DNA of 64,000 nucleotides from Saposhnikovia divaricata (taxonomy: Eukaryota > Streptophyta > Magnoliopsida > Apiales > Apiaceae), in assembly GCA_036435485.1 (NCBI GenBank), contig CM071601.1:182281939-182345938 (forward strand), in the 5' to 3' direction. The translations under genes and the position numbers were made by a program. This document shows positions 46,588 through 58,400 of the stretch, piece after piece (positions within the stretch are counted from its first letter, which is position 1; each line of letters starts with the position of its first letter). The notes beneath the pieces are model-generated. The model saw nothing but the letters and a program-made list of their open reading frames with translations, had not been told where the DNA came from and ran no database searches.

Positions 46588-47320
46588 AGAGCAGCCACCA
46601 TACTCTTGAGTACCACTCTTCAATCTTCCTTCTCTATTTTCTTGCCCTCCTGGGGTACTACCTCCTGCCCCCCGACTTCTTGGTTGTCAATGGTGTATTC
46701 AACCATGAAGTCAGCGAGTGTTTGGGGATTTATTGTGGTTATTCTGTCCCATGCAAGACCTCTCTCATGTAATAGATGGGTTTCTGAACCTTGTTTTCCT
46801 CTTTCGCGAGGATGACGTTCAAAGTCGTATCAAATACATCCAAGTATAGATATAGTAACTTTTCGTTATTCAGTTATGCCAACATATGGAGGTTCCGTGT
46901 TAAGGATTGTTCTACCCTTATCGGGGCTGGCCTTAATTTCCATGCTTGTAGACCATCAAATCCAAAAAATTTCCTGATCCTATGCTGAAGGCACATTAAA
47001 TCAGATTCAATATCATCTTGTGGTGCCTTAACACCTCAAACGCCTCATGAAAATGCTCAATGTGATGTGCCTTATCGAGGCTCTTGATTAACATGTTATT
47101 TACGTAGACTTCTACGGTCTTCCCAATAGGATGCTCAAAGATTTTATTCATCAATTTTCCATATGTCGCCCCTTTGGGATATCACTTTGATTTGGTTGTA
47201 ACCACTAAATCCTAATATTTCATAACCAGCTGTTGATTGGTCAATGTATCGTTCCTTGGTAGGGGGAAGTAGTCACTGAGACATGCATCATTTATATCAA
47301 TTACGCTTAGCATAAACAAA
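46588..47320 (-). pseudogene. pol: degenerate Ty3/gypsy RT/RNase H fragment
   Basis: On the minus strand: DYFPLPRNDTL, then after a deletion GATYGKLMNKIFEHPIGKT, VEVYVNNMLIKSLDKAHHIEHF, HEAFEVLRHHKM, SGNFLDLMV and finally TLADFMVEYTIDN, which is the RT-RNase H connection (canonical ALADFIAEF). The RT active-site box YVDD reads YVNN here, and several stops occur. It is a Tat/Athila-style fragment, dead in any reading. Confidence 0.8.
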
Positions 47321-48089
47321 GATAGAAAGTTACTACATCAAATTTATGGAGTTAAAATTCAGAGTAATAAATCAAAATTGCCCTAGTGTTTTGGTTACGA
47401 GTGCTCTCTTGGCATGTTTTGCTCACTAGAAAGGTACATGTATGCCATTAGTTCCTGTATGCCATTAGTTCCTGTCCAAGGGTGAGCTAGGTCTCTGGAG
47501 TCACTCTGCCTGGATACTCCTCAAGGCAGATTCAGGAAAATTCCAACAGAATTACTTTTAACTTTTCATTAGCAAACCAAGAGGCAGATGATAAAATATG
47601 GCTTTGTTGGAATCATCAAGTTCATGTAGTGCTTGTCAACACATTTGAACAGTGTATCACAGTCAACATCAGCTTCCTTAATTCTGATTAGGTAAGGCCT
47701 ACCGTTCTTTACGCAAAGTCCTCCATTCACCGATGCCAGGAACCAGATTTGTGATAAGAGTGATATATTTTAGTAACTGCATCATCGGTGTCTTATCTCT
47801 ATATACGAGTGGGTCGAGATAGGTCGAGATATAACAGTATCACTGAGATCTTGCCTCTATCCCGATCATCTATATTCTTTTTTCTTAAAGTTATATCAAG
47901 ATATAAATCCTTTTTTCAAGTTTACTGACATAAGCCTAACTACTATATAAATAAGTAAAGCCTTATTGTCAGTCATTGAAGCTCAATAGGATCCAGACCG
48001 TCTATTTCTATTTACATTAATGGTTGTACAATTAGTTACTAGATTACTCAATTTTTTTAGTTCTCATTGATACTTCTATTTATATTGCA
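47321..48089. other. non-coding; short direct repeat only
   Basis: GCCATTAGTTCCTGT is duplicated at about 47435-47472. The end is intron-like: pyrimidine-rich, running to TTATATTGCAG at 48089. No other feature recognised. Confidence 0.5.
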
Positions 48090-48294
48090 GAAAACAAAGT
48101 ATAAATATGTTGGTTTGGTGAAGGCTTACAAGCGAGCTGTTAATGGTTTCCATTTTTGGACTCGCTTTAAAGCCCGCTTGCGTGGTCAAGATGACATCTA
48201 CTTCCAAGCTATCACATTTCAGGAAAGGCGAGATCCAGAATCAAATGTTGTTTTTGTACGTTTTGAGTACGTCTACCCTCTGCCCCCAAGGTGA
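48090..48294 (+). pseudogene. isolated exon-like fragment of an unrecognised gene
   Basis: Bounded on the left by an acceptor-like TTATATTGCAG. The open reading contains KYVGLVKAYKRAV, FHFWTRFKARLRGQDDIYFQ and SNVVFVRFEYVYPLPP, then TGA at 48292; CAAG|GTGACT at the end could instead be a donor. The composition and codon use are gene-like. A second, damaged copy lies at 50060-50215. The FKAR…YFQA pattern is loosely reminiscent of plant cystatin-fold (UPF0725-type) domains, but I do not claim that family. No start or further exons were found, so it is probably a gene remnant. Confidence 0.4.
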
Positions 48295-49690
48295 CTCCTT
48301 CTCTTTCATTCTCCTAATTACAACTGCCTGCATGTTTAAAATACTGTTGCAAAAGGAATGAAATGGTATAAAATCCAAATCACTGATTGAATTCCATGCA
48401 CGCCTAGCTTATCCAACTCTTTTATGACATACATATTACAAGTACAAGTATATTGTATATATAACACCACAGCCGACTCTTCCGTGCCCCCTTCTTTAAA
48501 CTTTTTCCCCTGTAAAATGCCAAACTCTTACAATGCACCCACCACTTTTCATTCCTATCTCAGATACCATAAGTAATCTCCATGTAGTTACTTCAGGAGA
48601 TTTTTACCACGTTTGATTTCTGTCCAATGGCAACGTTCTTTATTTTGATGCCTGTGCTTTTTGAGGTTTATGTTGTTTTTTCCTTTTTTGCAGCTGAGCC
48701 GGTCACTTTGCTCCCCCTCGAGAAGTCTATTGTCCTTTTTGGCATAAGCCTTATCTATCCATCTACCTATATTTCTATCTGCAAGTTATTCTGCCTAATG
48801 CTTATGTAACCAAGTATGTTTGCAAGACAATGTTGGAGCATATTGTTTATGTAACTTATCTGTCATGCATTCTTTGCTACTAAAATATGATATATGGAAG
48901 ACCAGCTGGTTCTTTTTATTCGTAACCACATTTTGCCGATTGTTAATTTTAACACTAGTATGGGCTCTATTATAAATCTTCTAACAAATGATAATTAAGA
49001 ACAATGGATTCTTATCAATACATCTTCATATTTTACTTTAGTATTAATACATGTTCTTTTTAGGAACCTGTAACATTTTCTAATAATAAGAACAGAGAGA
49101 CCAACAATTCGATCAATTTTGGTTGGTTAATTTTTACTAATCTTTTGCAGCTACTGACCCGCATGGAAATACATAAACAAGTTTTATTTTCACATATTTA
49201 TGTAATGGTATAAACAAGAGAAATAACAAAGAATTAACACAGGATGCAATACCAGAGGCATAAAAAGGCGCACACACCCTATTAGGATCATAAACGTGGT
49301 AAAATTATTTGAGAGCAGGAATCTGTAAGCCTAATACAACTGGAAGCCTGGCTAAATCAAGATTGGAAGACAATAACTGTATATATATTAGGTGCCTTAT
49401 TACAAGAAAAACTTATATATATTTGAAAATACAAAAATTGGCTTACATAGAAGTAATGATTGGGTACCTTATATATAATAGAAGTAATGATTTTTGTTCA
49501 TCGTTTTCATGCTTTTGAAGGGCCTCTAAGGAAGCTTCTACGCTTATACTTCTTCACTCTGCTTTAATTTCAACTCTCTACAACCAGGTGGACGTGGGAT
49601 ATTATATCATTTTCTTTTTGTCACATTAAAACAGCACATATATTTACTTTTCAAATAAAAAATTACAAGCTATTTAGTTAAAAAAAAAAA
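48295..49690. other. non-coding, intron-like sequence
   Basis: It contains a TTTTTTGCAG|CTGAGCC acceptor-like site at about 48692-48702, followed by sequence with weak similarity to 50215-50330. No supported ORF. Confidence 0.45.
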
Positions 49691-49713
49691 TACAAGCTAA
49701 TAGGGCTGTTGGA

Positions 49714-49932
49714 ATGGATTTTGGTTCTGAATTGAAGTATGGAGGTGGGGCAGATAATTGGACTGTTAAATGCAAATGTGGAACAAGGGATGATGATGGG
49801 GAGAGGATGGTGGCTTGTGATATTTGTGAGGTTTGGCAGCTTACTCGCTACATTGGCATTGAATTAACAACAGCCCTTAGGGCTATGGTTAACATTTTCC
49901 TTAAAAAAAACAAGATATTTGAGAATATTTAG
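49714..49932 (+). pseudogene. PHD-finger remnant, truncated
   Basis: From ATG at 49714, NWTVKCKCGTRDDDGERMV then ACDICEVWQ is a near-perfect first half of the PHD finger found in MS1/MMD1-type plant proteins, which read histone tails. The first four zinc Cys (KCKC, CDIC) are present. The next His-x2-Cys pair, expected after VWQ, reads Leu-Thr-Arg-Tyr, so two ligands are lost. The last Cys pair is absent; the frame drifts into non-homologous sequence to TAG 49930-49932. No homeobox or other domains nearby. It cannot fold as a normal PHD finger. Confidence 0.7.
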
Positions 49933-50059
49933 TAATTTAACTATCTTTCTCCCCTTCCCTTTCCCTTCAAATTATGATCATTATTATTGCTCTTGTCGTT
50001 TTAGTGTACAATTTATATTATTACTACTACTACTATTGTTGTTACATCTAATTCTTTTT

Positions 50060-50215
50060 TTATGAATATGTTGGTCTAGTCAAGGCATACAATCGTTTTA
50101 AAGCCCGCTTGCCTGATCAAGACCCCATCTACTTCCAGTCTATGGTATGGCAGCGGCTTCCGGACCGCAAAAACAAGGTTGTTGTTTTAGATGTTGGTTT
50201 TGTCCACCCTCTACC
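50060..50215 (+). pseudogene. second copy of the exon-like fragment of 48090
   Basis: YVGLVKAYN, then directly RFKARLPDQDPIYFQ, ending VGFVHPLP and a TAG. Compared with 48090-48294, about 8 codons after KAYN are missing. The similarity continues weakly into GGTGACTCCCTCTC after the stop, as in the first copy. Confidence 0.5.
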
Positions 50216-50249
50216 CTAGCCCATCCTCCGGGTGACTCCCTCTCAAAAA

Positions 50250-51130
50250 GCCTGTGGTCCGGGCCCCTTCTCGTAGAGCCCTTGTTCTGTCTGTGTATTT
50301 TACTAGTCAACTATCTATGTAAGACGATGTTGGAGCCTTATGTTTATATAAAACTTCCCTGTTGGATGCCTTATTTCCAAGGTAACTGCCCTTGTAGTCC
50401 AAAACGCCACTGTTTTATTTGTGCGATTCTCTGGGATTCTATTTAATTGCTTTCTCTTTTGCTTACTTTGCTAGAATGTTATCACTTATCTGGGATTCTA
50501 TTTAATTGCTTTCTCTTTTGCTTACTTTGCTAGAATGTTATCACTTATCTGGGATTTTATTTAATTGCTTTCTCTTTTGCTTACTTTGCTAGAATGTTAT
50601 CACTTACCATTTTTAGCATCGGTAGTTTTGACTCAGCTCTAGCTTTCCGTGGTTGGTAAATTTCTTTTTAGGACAAATCCCTGTGGTGCTTGGGATCGTC
50701 TTCACATTTCGACCATACGCCAATCTTTATTGTTCTACTTGTTCCTCTCATTGCTAGGAATCTCACCTACAAGTCTAGAACTTAATATGTCAGCAACCTT
50801 ATCAACAACCTATTTGCATCTGTTTATGATGCACCTGCGTGCGTCTGCTTGGGCATGTTTTCATTTGTATATCTAGACTTTCAGTTTCATGTTAAAACTC
50901 ATCTACTTAATGAGTACCGTACCTGCCATACCACTGGAATTACTTTGTTTTCAAATTGTATGAGATTAGTAGTAGATGCTTTTTGCTCAAAAGCCACTCC
51001 CTATTACAAACTCTAAACTTATGCATATTCACAATGGATTCCCATTCGCTTATGCAGTGTTTATTTAAATTAAAGGCATCTTGTAGTTCAACATGACAAT
51101 GTAAGTAATCCTGAAATTAGTAGGGTTTTA
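50250..51130. repeat. left arm of a ~0.85-kb inverted repeat
   Basis: Matches 53190-54005 in reverse complement, with conserved landmarks in the same order: TCAACTATCTATGTAA, TCTCTGGGATT, AGCATCGGTAGTTT, GACCATACGCC, CATCTGTTTATGATGCACCT, AAACTCTAAACTTATGCATA, TGACAATGTAAGTAATCCTG. Non-coding; likely intron/3-prime sequence of the gene family with exons at 48090 and 50060. Confidence 0.8.
50431..50606. repeat. 59-bp unit, three tandem copies
   Basis: CTGGGATTCTATTTAATTGC starts at 50431 and 50490, and at 50549 with one substitution. Nearly identical copies, so recent. The inverted arm near 53790 has only one unit. Confidence 0.95.
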
Positions 51131-52239
51131 AATAATCCTGAAAAAAATAATTAATCATATAGTTTATTGGTGCAGTTTTGTGTGGTTCATGAATAGGTTT
51201 TGATTACAATTTTGTATCGTATTTTGTGTTTCCTTGAATACCTCTGCCCCTTCAAGATTGTGTTTGTTCACCGGATACTCTGGTAAACAGACATTAATCT
51301 TACGCATCTTAATTCTTTATGACAATGCAAGTAATCCTGACAAAAAAGTAGATTTGTGTTTCTATATACACTTACATATCATCCAGCATACATATTGCCT
51401 TAGTTCGTACAATACAGTCATATTTACTTGTCATCTCTTGAAAGCTCGAAACCCTCCTGTCTGCCCAAATGAGAAGAGGTTTCACCGTTAGTCCACAGTG
51501 TAATCTCAATTTATTGCTACTCAATCCGAGAACTGATTAGAAGCTTCTCTAATGATTGTTTCCCATGCTGTTTTATAAGCTTTGTTATAAATGAATGCCA
51601 GTTGAAATAACTCTGTGGACTTAAAAAAGGTGTTATGTTTGCAATTCTGGTTGCGGTTTGATGAAATGGGGTTGAGCCCATTTCTCGAAAAAAAAAATTA
51701 CTGTATGTAGAACAGCTCAGTTAGTTGACTTGACAATTGAGGGGTGCCAACTTCATCGAATCCAGATCCCCTTTAATCACATGACCATAATGAGGATGCG
51801 ATATGTAGTAGGATGTTGCATCTATGCAACATAAGCCCAGAAAGGAGTTACCTGATCATTGATCATCTTAGAATGGTTACTATAAGTCAATCGTTGTAAT
51901 TTTGGTTGCAATTTCTTTCACAAAGTTTGGGAATGTTGTTAGTACGTAATTAGATTTTGCTTAGTGAGAATAGATTTTAGAAACAACTAGGAACGAAACA
52001 ACCTTAAATTAGTGAGATGAAGCAGCAGTAGAAGCACCAGCAAAGAGTACTATAAGTATTTGTGCGGATGAGGAGAAAGCTACAAGTGACTGCAATCTAC
52101 ACTGCTTTAGGTTACCTGGGGAGATTATTGAAGTTGCAAAATTCGATAGTTGATACAGGTACGGAGGTACCTACGCTCCTGTCTCAGTTTTTATTCTCTT
52201 GAAGTCTTGTGAGGTTAAATTTTTCTCAGTTTTCATATT
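51131..52239. other. non-coding spacer within the inverted repeat
   Basis: 51131-51430 belongs to the repeat family (matches 52560-52760). The remainder has no recognised feature. Confidence 0.5.
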
Positions 52240-52760
52240 TTATCCATACACCAATGTTTTTTTTTTCTTTACGTATGACTGTACCTGTCCCTTCAAGTGT
52301 TAGGAAACTCTTTTTGGAATTCAAAAATCAGCAACCTTTTAAACAACTATTTTCATCTGTTTATGGTACCCCCTTTAAATGAAGGCCGTACTGCCATATC
52401 ACTGGAATGATAATGTTCTCAAATTGTATTAGTACTTGTTTTGGGCTCAGAAGCCAATTACTAATTTCAACTCTAAACTTATGCATATTTTGTTTATGTA
52501 CTGCTTGTTTGAAGGCATCTAGGCTTTATTTTCTGTGATCGGTATTGATTTATGATTTCTTTATCTTGTTGTGTGCTTCCCCCTTCATGGTTCTTTGATC
52601 ATTAGATACTCAGGTGAACATGCATAAATCTTACTTATCTTATTTCTTTATGACAATGCAAGATTGCAATTAAGTAATCCTAAAAATAGTGGATTTGTGT
52701 TACTATATGCATTTCCATATCAGCCAACATACTATATTGCCTTTGTTTTCTTCTTGGATA
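52240..52760. repeat. third, direct copy of the 50690-51430 sequence
   Basis: Shared landmarks CCATACACCAATG, CAGCAACCTT, CATCTGTTTATG, CTCTAAACTTATGCATA, TATGACAATGCAAG and GGATTTGTGTT. More diverged than the two inverted arms. Confidence 0.7.
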
Positions 52761-53189
52761 GAAAACGGCTATACTTCCTTTATAAAAAACACAAATACGA
52801 ATACGAACTATGGTAACAGACAATCTGAGTATCTGACAATGTCAAAATGACAGGACAAGAGAGAGAGCTCTCTTACGTTTTATCAAAATGTCAGAATCTG
52901 ACATGGGCTATATTTAAATTTATTGAAAAGATAGAATTATAAAATTTTCACTCGTTTATCAGAATGTACGTATAGACATAATGGACCATGGTAATTAACT
53001 GGTACCTACATAATTGTGGTGATGATTAAGGACTCAGAGAATAATCAACCAGACCCGAAGTATGTTAGTACGGAGTACAAGATTAGGATAATGTAATTTT
53101 GATGTAGTGCTCGAATACATAAATGAATTAATAAATAAAATGACAAGTTCGAATTAGTTCTAGCTTAGAATCCATTAACTGTACTCTTG
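52761..53189. other. non-coding AT-rich sequence
   Basis: No gene or repeat recognised. Confidence 0.5.
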
Positions 53190-54005
53190 ATTCTTTTAAG
53201 GATTACATACAAATCCGCTTATGTCAGGATTACTTACATTGTCATAATATAAAACTAAAAGATGCCTTCAAATAATTTTAAGTACACAAGGGAATGGGAA
53301 TCCACTGTGAATATGCATAAGTTTAGAGTTTGTAACAGGAAGTGGTTTCTGAGCATAAGGCATCTAATAATCATGTACAATTTAAAATCAATGTCATTCC
53401 AGTAGTATGGCGGATATGGTCTTCATGAAGTTGATGAGATTTAAGATGAAACTGAGTCTAGATATGCATATGCTCCAAAAAAAAAAAAAAGCATGCCCAG
53501 ACGGGCGGAGGTGCATCATAAACAGAGGCAGATAGTTGTTTGTAAGGTTGCTGATGAATTAAATTCTAGGTGAGATTCCTAGCAATGAAAGGATCAAGTA
53601 GAGTAGGTAGGGAACAATAAAGCTAGGTGTATGGTCGAAATGCGAAAACGATCCAAAGCACACAGCTTTGTACTTAAAACAAATTTATCAAACACGAAAA
53701 GCTAGAGCAGAGTTGAAACTACCAATGCTAAAAAATTGTAAGGGATGATGTTCTACTACATATAAAAAGCAAAAGAGATAGCAATAAAATATAATCCCAG
53801 AGAAAGAGCATTAACAAAACATCATAGTTTTGGATTACAATAACAGTTGCCTTGCAAAAAATCCATCAGCAGGTTAAGGATGCATCGCAGGCATCAGACA
53901 GGGAAGTTAAAATAAACACTAGCGAAGTTACATAGATAGTTGATTAGTTAGATATATAGACAGGTAAGGGCTTGACCTCGACGAGAAAGGAACACAGACT
54001 TTAAC
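53190..54005. repeat. right arm of the ~0.85-kb inverted repeat
   Basis: Reverse complement of 50250-51130 (landmarks in mirrored order), with a poly-A run at 53477-53490 and one copy of the 59-bp unit. It ends where the satellite domain begins. Confidence 0.8.
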
Positions 54006-54040
54006 GTAGAGGGGCATCAAGGTAGAGGGTGGACAAATTC

Positions 54041-54065
54041 ATATATATATATATATATATATATA
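54041..54065. repeat. (AT)n tract at the left edge of the satellite domain
   Basis: About 12 AT units before GGGGTACGTTCC. Confidence 0.95.
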
Positions 54066-54105
54066 GGGGTACGTTCCACAGCCCCGTTGGATATCCCCTA
54101 ATCCC

Positions 54106-54165
54106 GTACGCCCTCCATGTTTCATGGAGGGCGTCCGCCATGAAACATGCAGGGCGTATACCTGT
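54106..54165. repeat. near-palindromic CCTCCATG motif block 1
   Basis: CGCCCTCCATGTTTCATGGAGGGCG is a near-perfect palindrome (TTT centre), followed by a CCGCCATGAAACATG variant and GGGCGTATACCTGT. The mirror image of this block is at 63003-63090. Confidence 0.85.
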
Positions 54166-54179
54166 AAAAATTAAATTAA

Positions 54180-54365
54180 AAATAGAAAAATAATCGTATT
54201 GAGTTGACATTCATCCAAAAATTAGTGACCACCACTATTTGAGTGTGTATGAATTTTAATTTCGAATTTAAACTTTTCTTCGTTTTTAATTAATTTCATA
54301 ATATATTTCACAAACTAAATAAAAATTATTAAAAAAATAAAGAAAATAGAAATCCGTATAAATAC
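54180..54365 (-). repeat. single inverted monomer of the 163-bp satellite
   Basis: Reverse complement of the last monomers at 62800-63005: TTGACATTCATCC, TTAGTGACCACCACTA, ATTTCATAATATATTTCACA landmarks in order. Confidence 0.85.
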
Positions 54366-54527
54366 ATAATATATACCCAAAAATATTAAACCATATCTTT
54401 CAGTCACTAATAAAAATACATAATACAAATCCGTATAAAATGAATAATTATCGTTAGATTTTTAGCAAAAAAATCAGAACCGTTAGATCTTGATTAAATA
54501 TTTTATATGATTAATTTACTTTAATAA
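54366..54527. other. AT-rich spacer
   Basis: No recognised feature. Confidence 0.5.
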
Positions 54528-54895
54528 GCATTCAAGATTGGATTGTTGTTTCTAATTTTTAAAAAATACATATCGACGATCCAACCGCACGTATGTCAAT
54601 ATATGTCTAATTTAGTGATATTCCCAAGTTTTTAAAAAATAATAAGTTTATTTGGATGGTAAAAGTGGTAGTCAACTATCGATTTGACCAGTACTGCTAA
54701 CTAGTGCTTTATCCCGGATTGTTGTTTCTATTTTTTAAAAAATACTTATCGACGATACAATCGCAAATATGTCAATATATGTCTAATTTATTGATATTCC
54801 GAAGTTTTTAAAAAATAATAAGTTTATTTGGATAGTAAAAGTGGTAGTCAACTATCGATTTGACCAGTACTCCTAAATTAGTGAATCTAATGTAA
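54528..54895 (-). repeat. two inverted monomers of the 176-bp satellite
   Basis: ATTGTTGTTTCTA, TATCGACGATCCAAC, TATGTCTAATTTA, TTTGGATGGTAAAAGTGG and ACTAGTGCTTT: the reverse complement of the main array, two units. Confidence 0.88.
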
Positions 54896-55087
54896 AAATC
54901 TCAAAAATAGAAAATTAGTGAATCTAATGTAAAATTAATCACAGAATTAATGAGTATAAATATTTGAATTTTTATGAATTTTAATTTTAATTTGAATTTT
55001 ATCTTATTTTTCTATTTTTAATTTAATTTTCACAAGAATAAGGCCTCCATGTTTCATGGAGGACGCCCTCCATGAAACATGGAGTGC

Positions 55088-55163
<76 letters not shown>

Positions 55164-55400
55164 AGGAGCCCCCGGGGGATATCCCCCGCCCTCCATGTTT
55201 CATGGAGGGCGTGTCCGCCATGTTTCATGGAGGGCGTCCGCCATGAAACATGGAGGGCGTATTCTTGTGAAAATTAAATTAAAAATAGAAAAATAAGATA
55301 AAATTCGAATCAAAATTCATAAAAATTCAAATATTAATACTCATTAATTCTGTGATTAATTTTACATTAGATTAACTAATTTTCTATTTTTGAGATTTTT
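54896..55400. repeat. large palindrome centred on a (TA)n tract
   Basis: Left arm about 54896-55088, right arm about 55185-55400, centre (AT)n at 55091-55161. Arms share, inverted, ATTTTCTATTTTTGAGA, ATTAATTCTGTGATTAA, TTTTCTATTTTTAATTTAAT and the CCTCCATG palindromic motif next to the centre. Confidence 0.88.
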
Positions 55401-55479
55401 ATGTTAGAAAAACCAAATGCACTGTATGATATGTTTGTTTGTTTGAGGGAGAAAGAGTAGAGTAGATGAATTTATTCAC

Positions 55480-58400
55480 TAATTTTTTATTTTTTATAAA
55501 CTTGGGAATATTATTAAATTAGATATATATTGACATACGTGCGGTTGGATCGTCGATAAGTATTTTTTTAAAAATAGAAACAATAATTCGGGACAAAGCA
55601 ATAGTTAGCAGTACGGGTCAAATCGATGGTTGACTACCACTTTCACCATCCAAATAAATTTATTATTTTTTATAAACTTGGGAATATCACTAAATTAGAT
55701 ATATATTGACATACGTGTGGCTGGATCGTCGATAAGTATTTTTTAAAATATTGAAACAACAATCCGGGACAAAGCACTAGTTAGCAGTACGGGTCAAATC
55801 GATGGTTGACTACCACTTTTACCATCCAAATAAATTTTTTATTTTGTATAAACTTGGGAATATCACTAAATTAGATATATATTGACATACGTGCGGTTGG
55901 ATCGTCGATAAGTATTTTTTTAAAAATAGGAACAACAATCCGGGACAAAGCACTAGTTAGCAGTACGGGTCAAATCGATGGTTGACTACCACTTTTACCA
56001 TCCAAATAAATTTATTATTTTTTATAAACTTGGGAATATCACTAAATTAGATATATATTGACATACGTGCGGTTGGATCGTCGATAAGTATTTTTTTAAA
56101 AATAGAAACAACAATCCGGGACAAAGCACTAGTTAGCAGTACGGGTCAAATCGATGGTTGACTACCACTTTTACCATCCAAATAAATTTTTTATTTTGTA
56201 TAAACTTGGGAATATCACTAAATTAGATATATATTGACATACGAGCGGTTGGATCGTCGATAAATATTATTTAAAAAATAGAAACAACAATCCAGGACAA
56301 AGCACTAGTTAGTAGTACGGGTCAAATTGATGGTTGACTACATTTTTTACCATCCAAATAAATTTATTATTTTTTATAACCTTGGGAATATCACTAAATT
56401 AGATATATATTGACATACGTGCGGTTGGATCGTCGATAAGTATTTTTTAAAAAATAGAAACAACAATCCGGGACAAAGCACTAGTTAGTAGTACTGGTCA
56501 AATCGATGGTTGACTACCACTTTTACCATCCAAATAAATTTTTTATTTTGTATAAACTTGGTAATATCACTAAATTAGATATATATTGACATACGTGCGA
56601 TTGGATCGTCGATAAGTAATATTTTAAAAAATAGGAACAACAATCCGGGACAAAGCACTAGTTAGCAGTACGGGTCAAATCGATGGTTGACTACCTTTTT
56701 TACCATCCAAATAAATTTATTATTTTTTATAACCTTGGGAATATCAATAAATTAGATATATATTGACATACGTGCGGTTGGATCGTCGATAAGTATTTTT
56801 TTAAAAATAGAAACAACAATCCGGGACAAAGCACTAGTTAGTAGTACGGGTCAAATCGATGGTTGACTACCACTATTACCATCCAAATAAATTTTTTATT
56901 TTGTATAAACTTGGGAATATCACTAAATTAGATATATATTGACATACTTGCGGTTGGATCGTCGATAAGTATTTTTTAAAAAATATGAATAACAATCCGG
57001 GACAAAGCACTAGTTAGCAGTACGGGTCAAATCGATGGTTGACTACCACTTTTACCATCCAAATAAATTTACTATTTTGTATAAACTTGAGAATATCACT
57101 AAATTAGATATATATTGACATACGTGCGGTTGGATCGTCGATAAGTATTTTTTTAAAAATAGGAACAACAATCCGGGACAAAGCACTAGTTAGCAGTACG
57201 GGTCAAATCGATGGTTGACTACCACTTTTACCATCCAAATAAATTTATTATTTTTTATAAACTTGTGAATATCACTAAATTAGATATATATTGACATACG
57301 TGCGGTTCGATCGTCGATAAGTATTTTTTTAAAAATAGAAACAACAATCCGGGACAAAGCACTAGTTAGCAGTACGTGTCAAATCGATGATTGACTACCA
57401 CTTTTACCATCCAAATAAATTTATTATTTTGTATAAACTTGGGAATATCACTAAATTAGATATATATTGACATACGTCCGGTTGGATCGTCGATAAGTAT
57501 TTTTTTTAAAATAGAAACAACAATCCGGAACAAAGCACTAGTTAGCAGTACGGGTCAAATCGATGGTTGACTACCACTTTTACCATCCAAATAAATTTAT
57601 TATTTTTTATAAACTTGGGAATATCACTAAATTAGATATATATTGACATACGTGCGGTTGGATCGTCGATAAGTATTTTTAAAAAATAGAAACAACAATC
57701 CGGGACAAAGCACTAGTTAGCAGTACGGGTCAAATCGATGGTTGACTACCACTTTTACCATCCAAATAAATTTTTTATTTTGTATAAACTTGGGAATATC
57801 ACTAAATTAGATATATATTGACATACGTGCGGTTGGATCGTCGATAAATATTTTTTAAAAAATAGAAACAACAATCCGGGATAAAGCACTAGTTAGGAGT
57901 ACGGGTCAAATCGATGGTTGACTACCTTTTTTACCATACAAATAAATTTATTATTTTTTATAACCTTGGGAATATCACTAAATTAGATATATATTGACAT
58001 ACGTGCGGTTGGATCGTCGATAAGTATTTTTTAAAAAATAGAAACAACAATCCGGGACAAAGCACTAGTTAGTAGTACTGGTCAAATCGATGGTTGACTA
58101 CCACTTTTACCATCCAAATAAATTTTTTATTTTGTATAAACTTGGGAATATCACTAAATTAGATATAGATTGACATACGTGCGGTTGGATCGGCGATAAG
58201 TATTTTTTAAAAAATAGGAACAACAATCCGGGACAAAGCACTAGTTAATAGTACGGGTCAAATCGATGGTTGACTACCTTTTTTACCATCCAAATAAATT
58301 TATTATTTTTTATAACCTTGGGAATATCAATAAATTAGATATATATTGACATACGTGGGGTTGGATCGTCGATAAGTATTTTTTTAAAAATAGAAACAAC

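Noticed and set aside
47590..47740. Possible coding similarity on the minus strand upstream of the exon-like fragment
   Set aside because: Several stops in all frames and no motif that I could match.
54001..55296. Short frames rich in MKHGG/HETWRA and in Tyr-Ile repeats
   Set aside because: They are translations of the CCTCCATG palindrome and the (AT)n tract, not genes.
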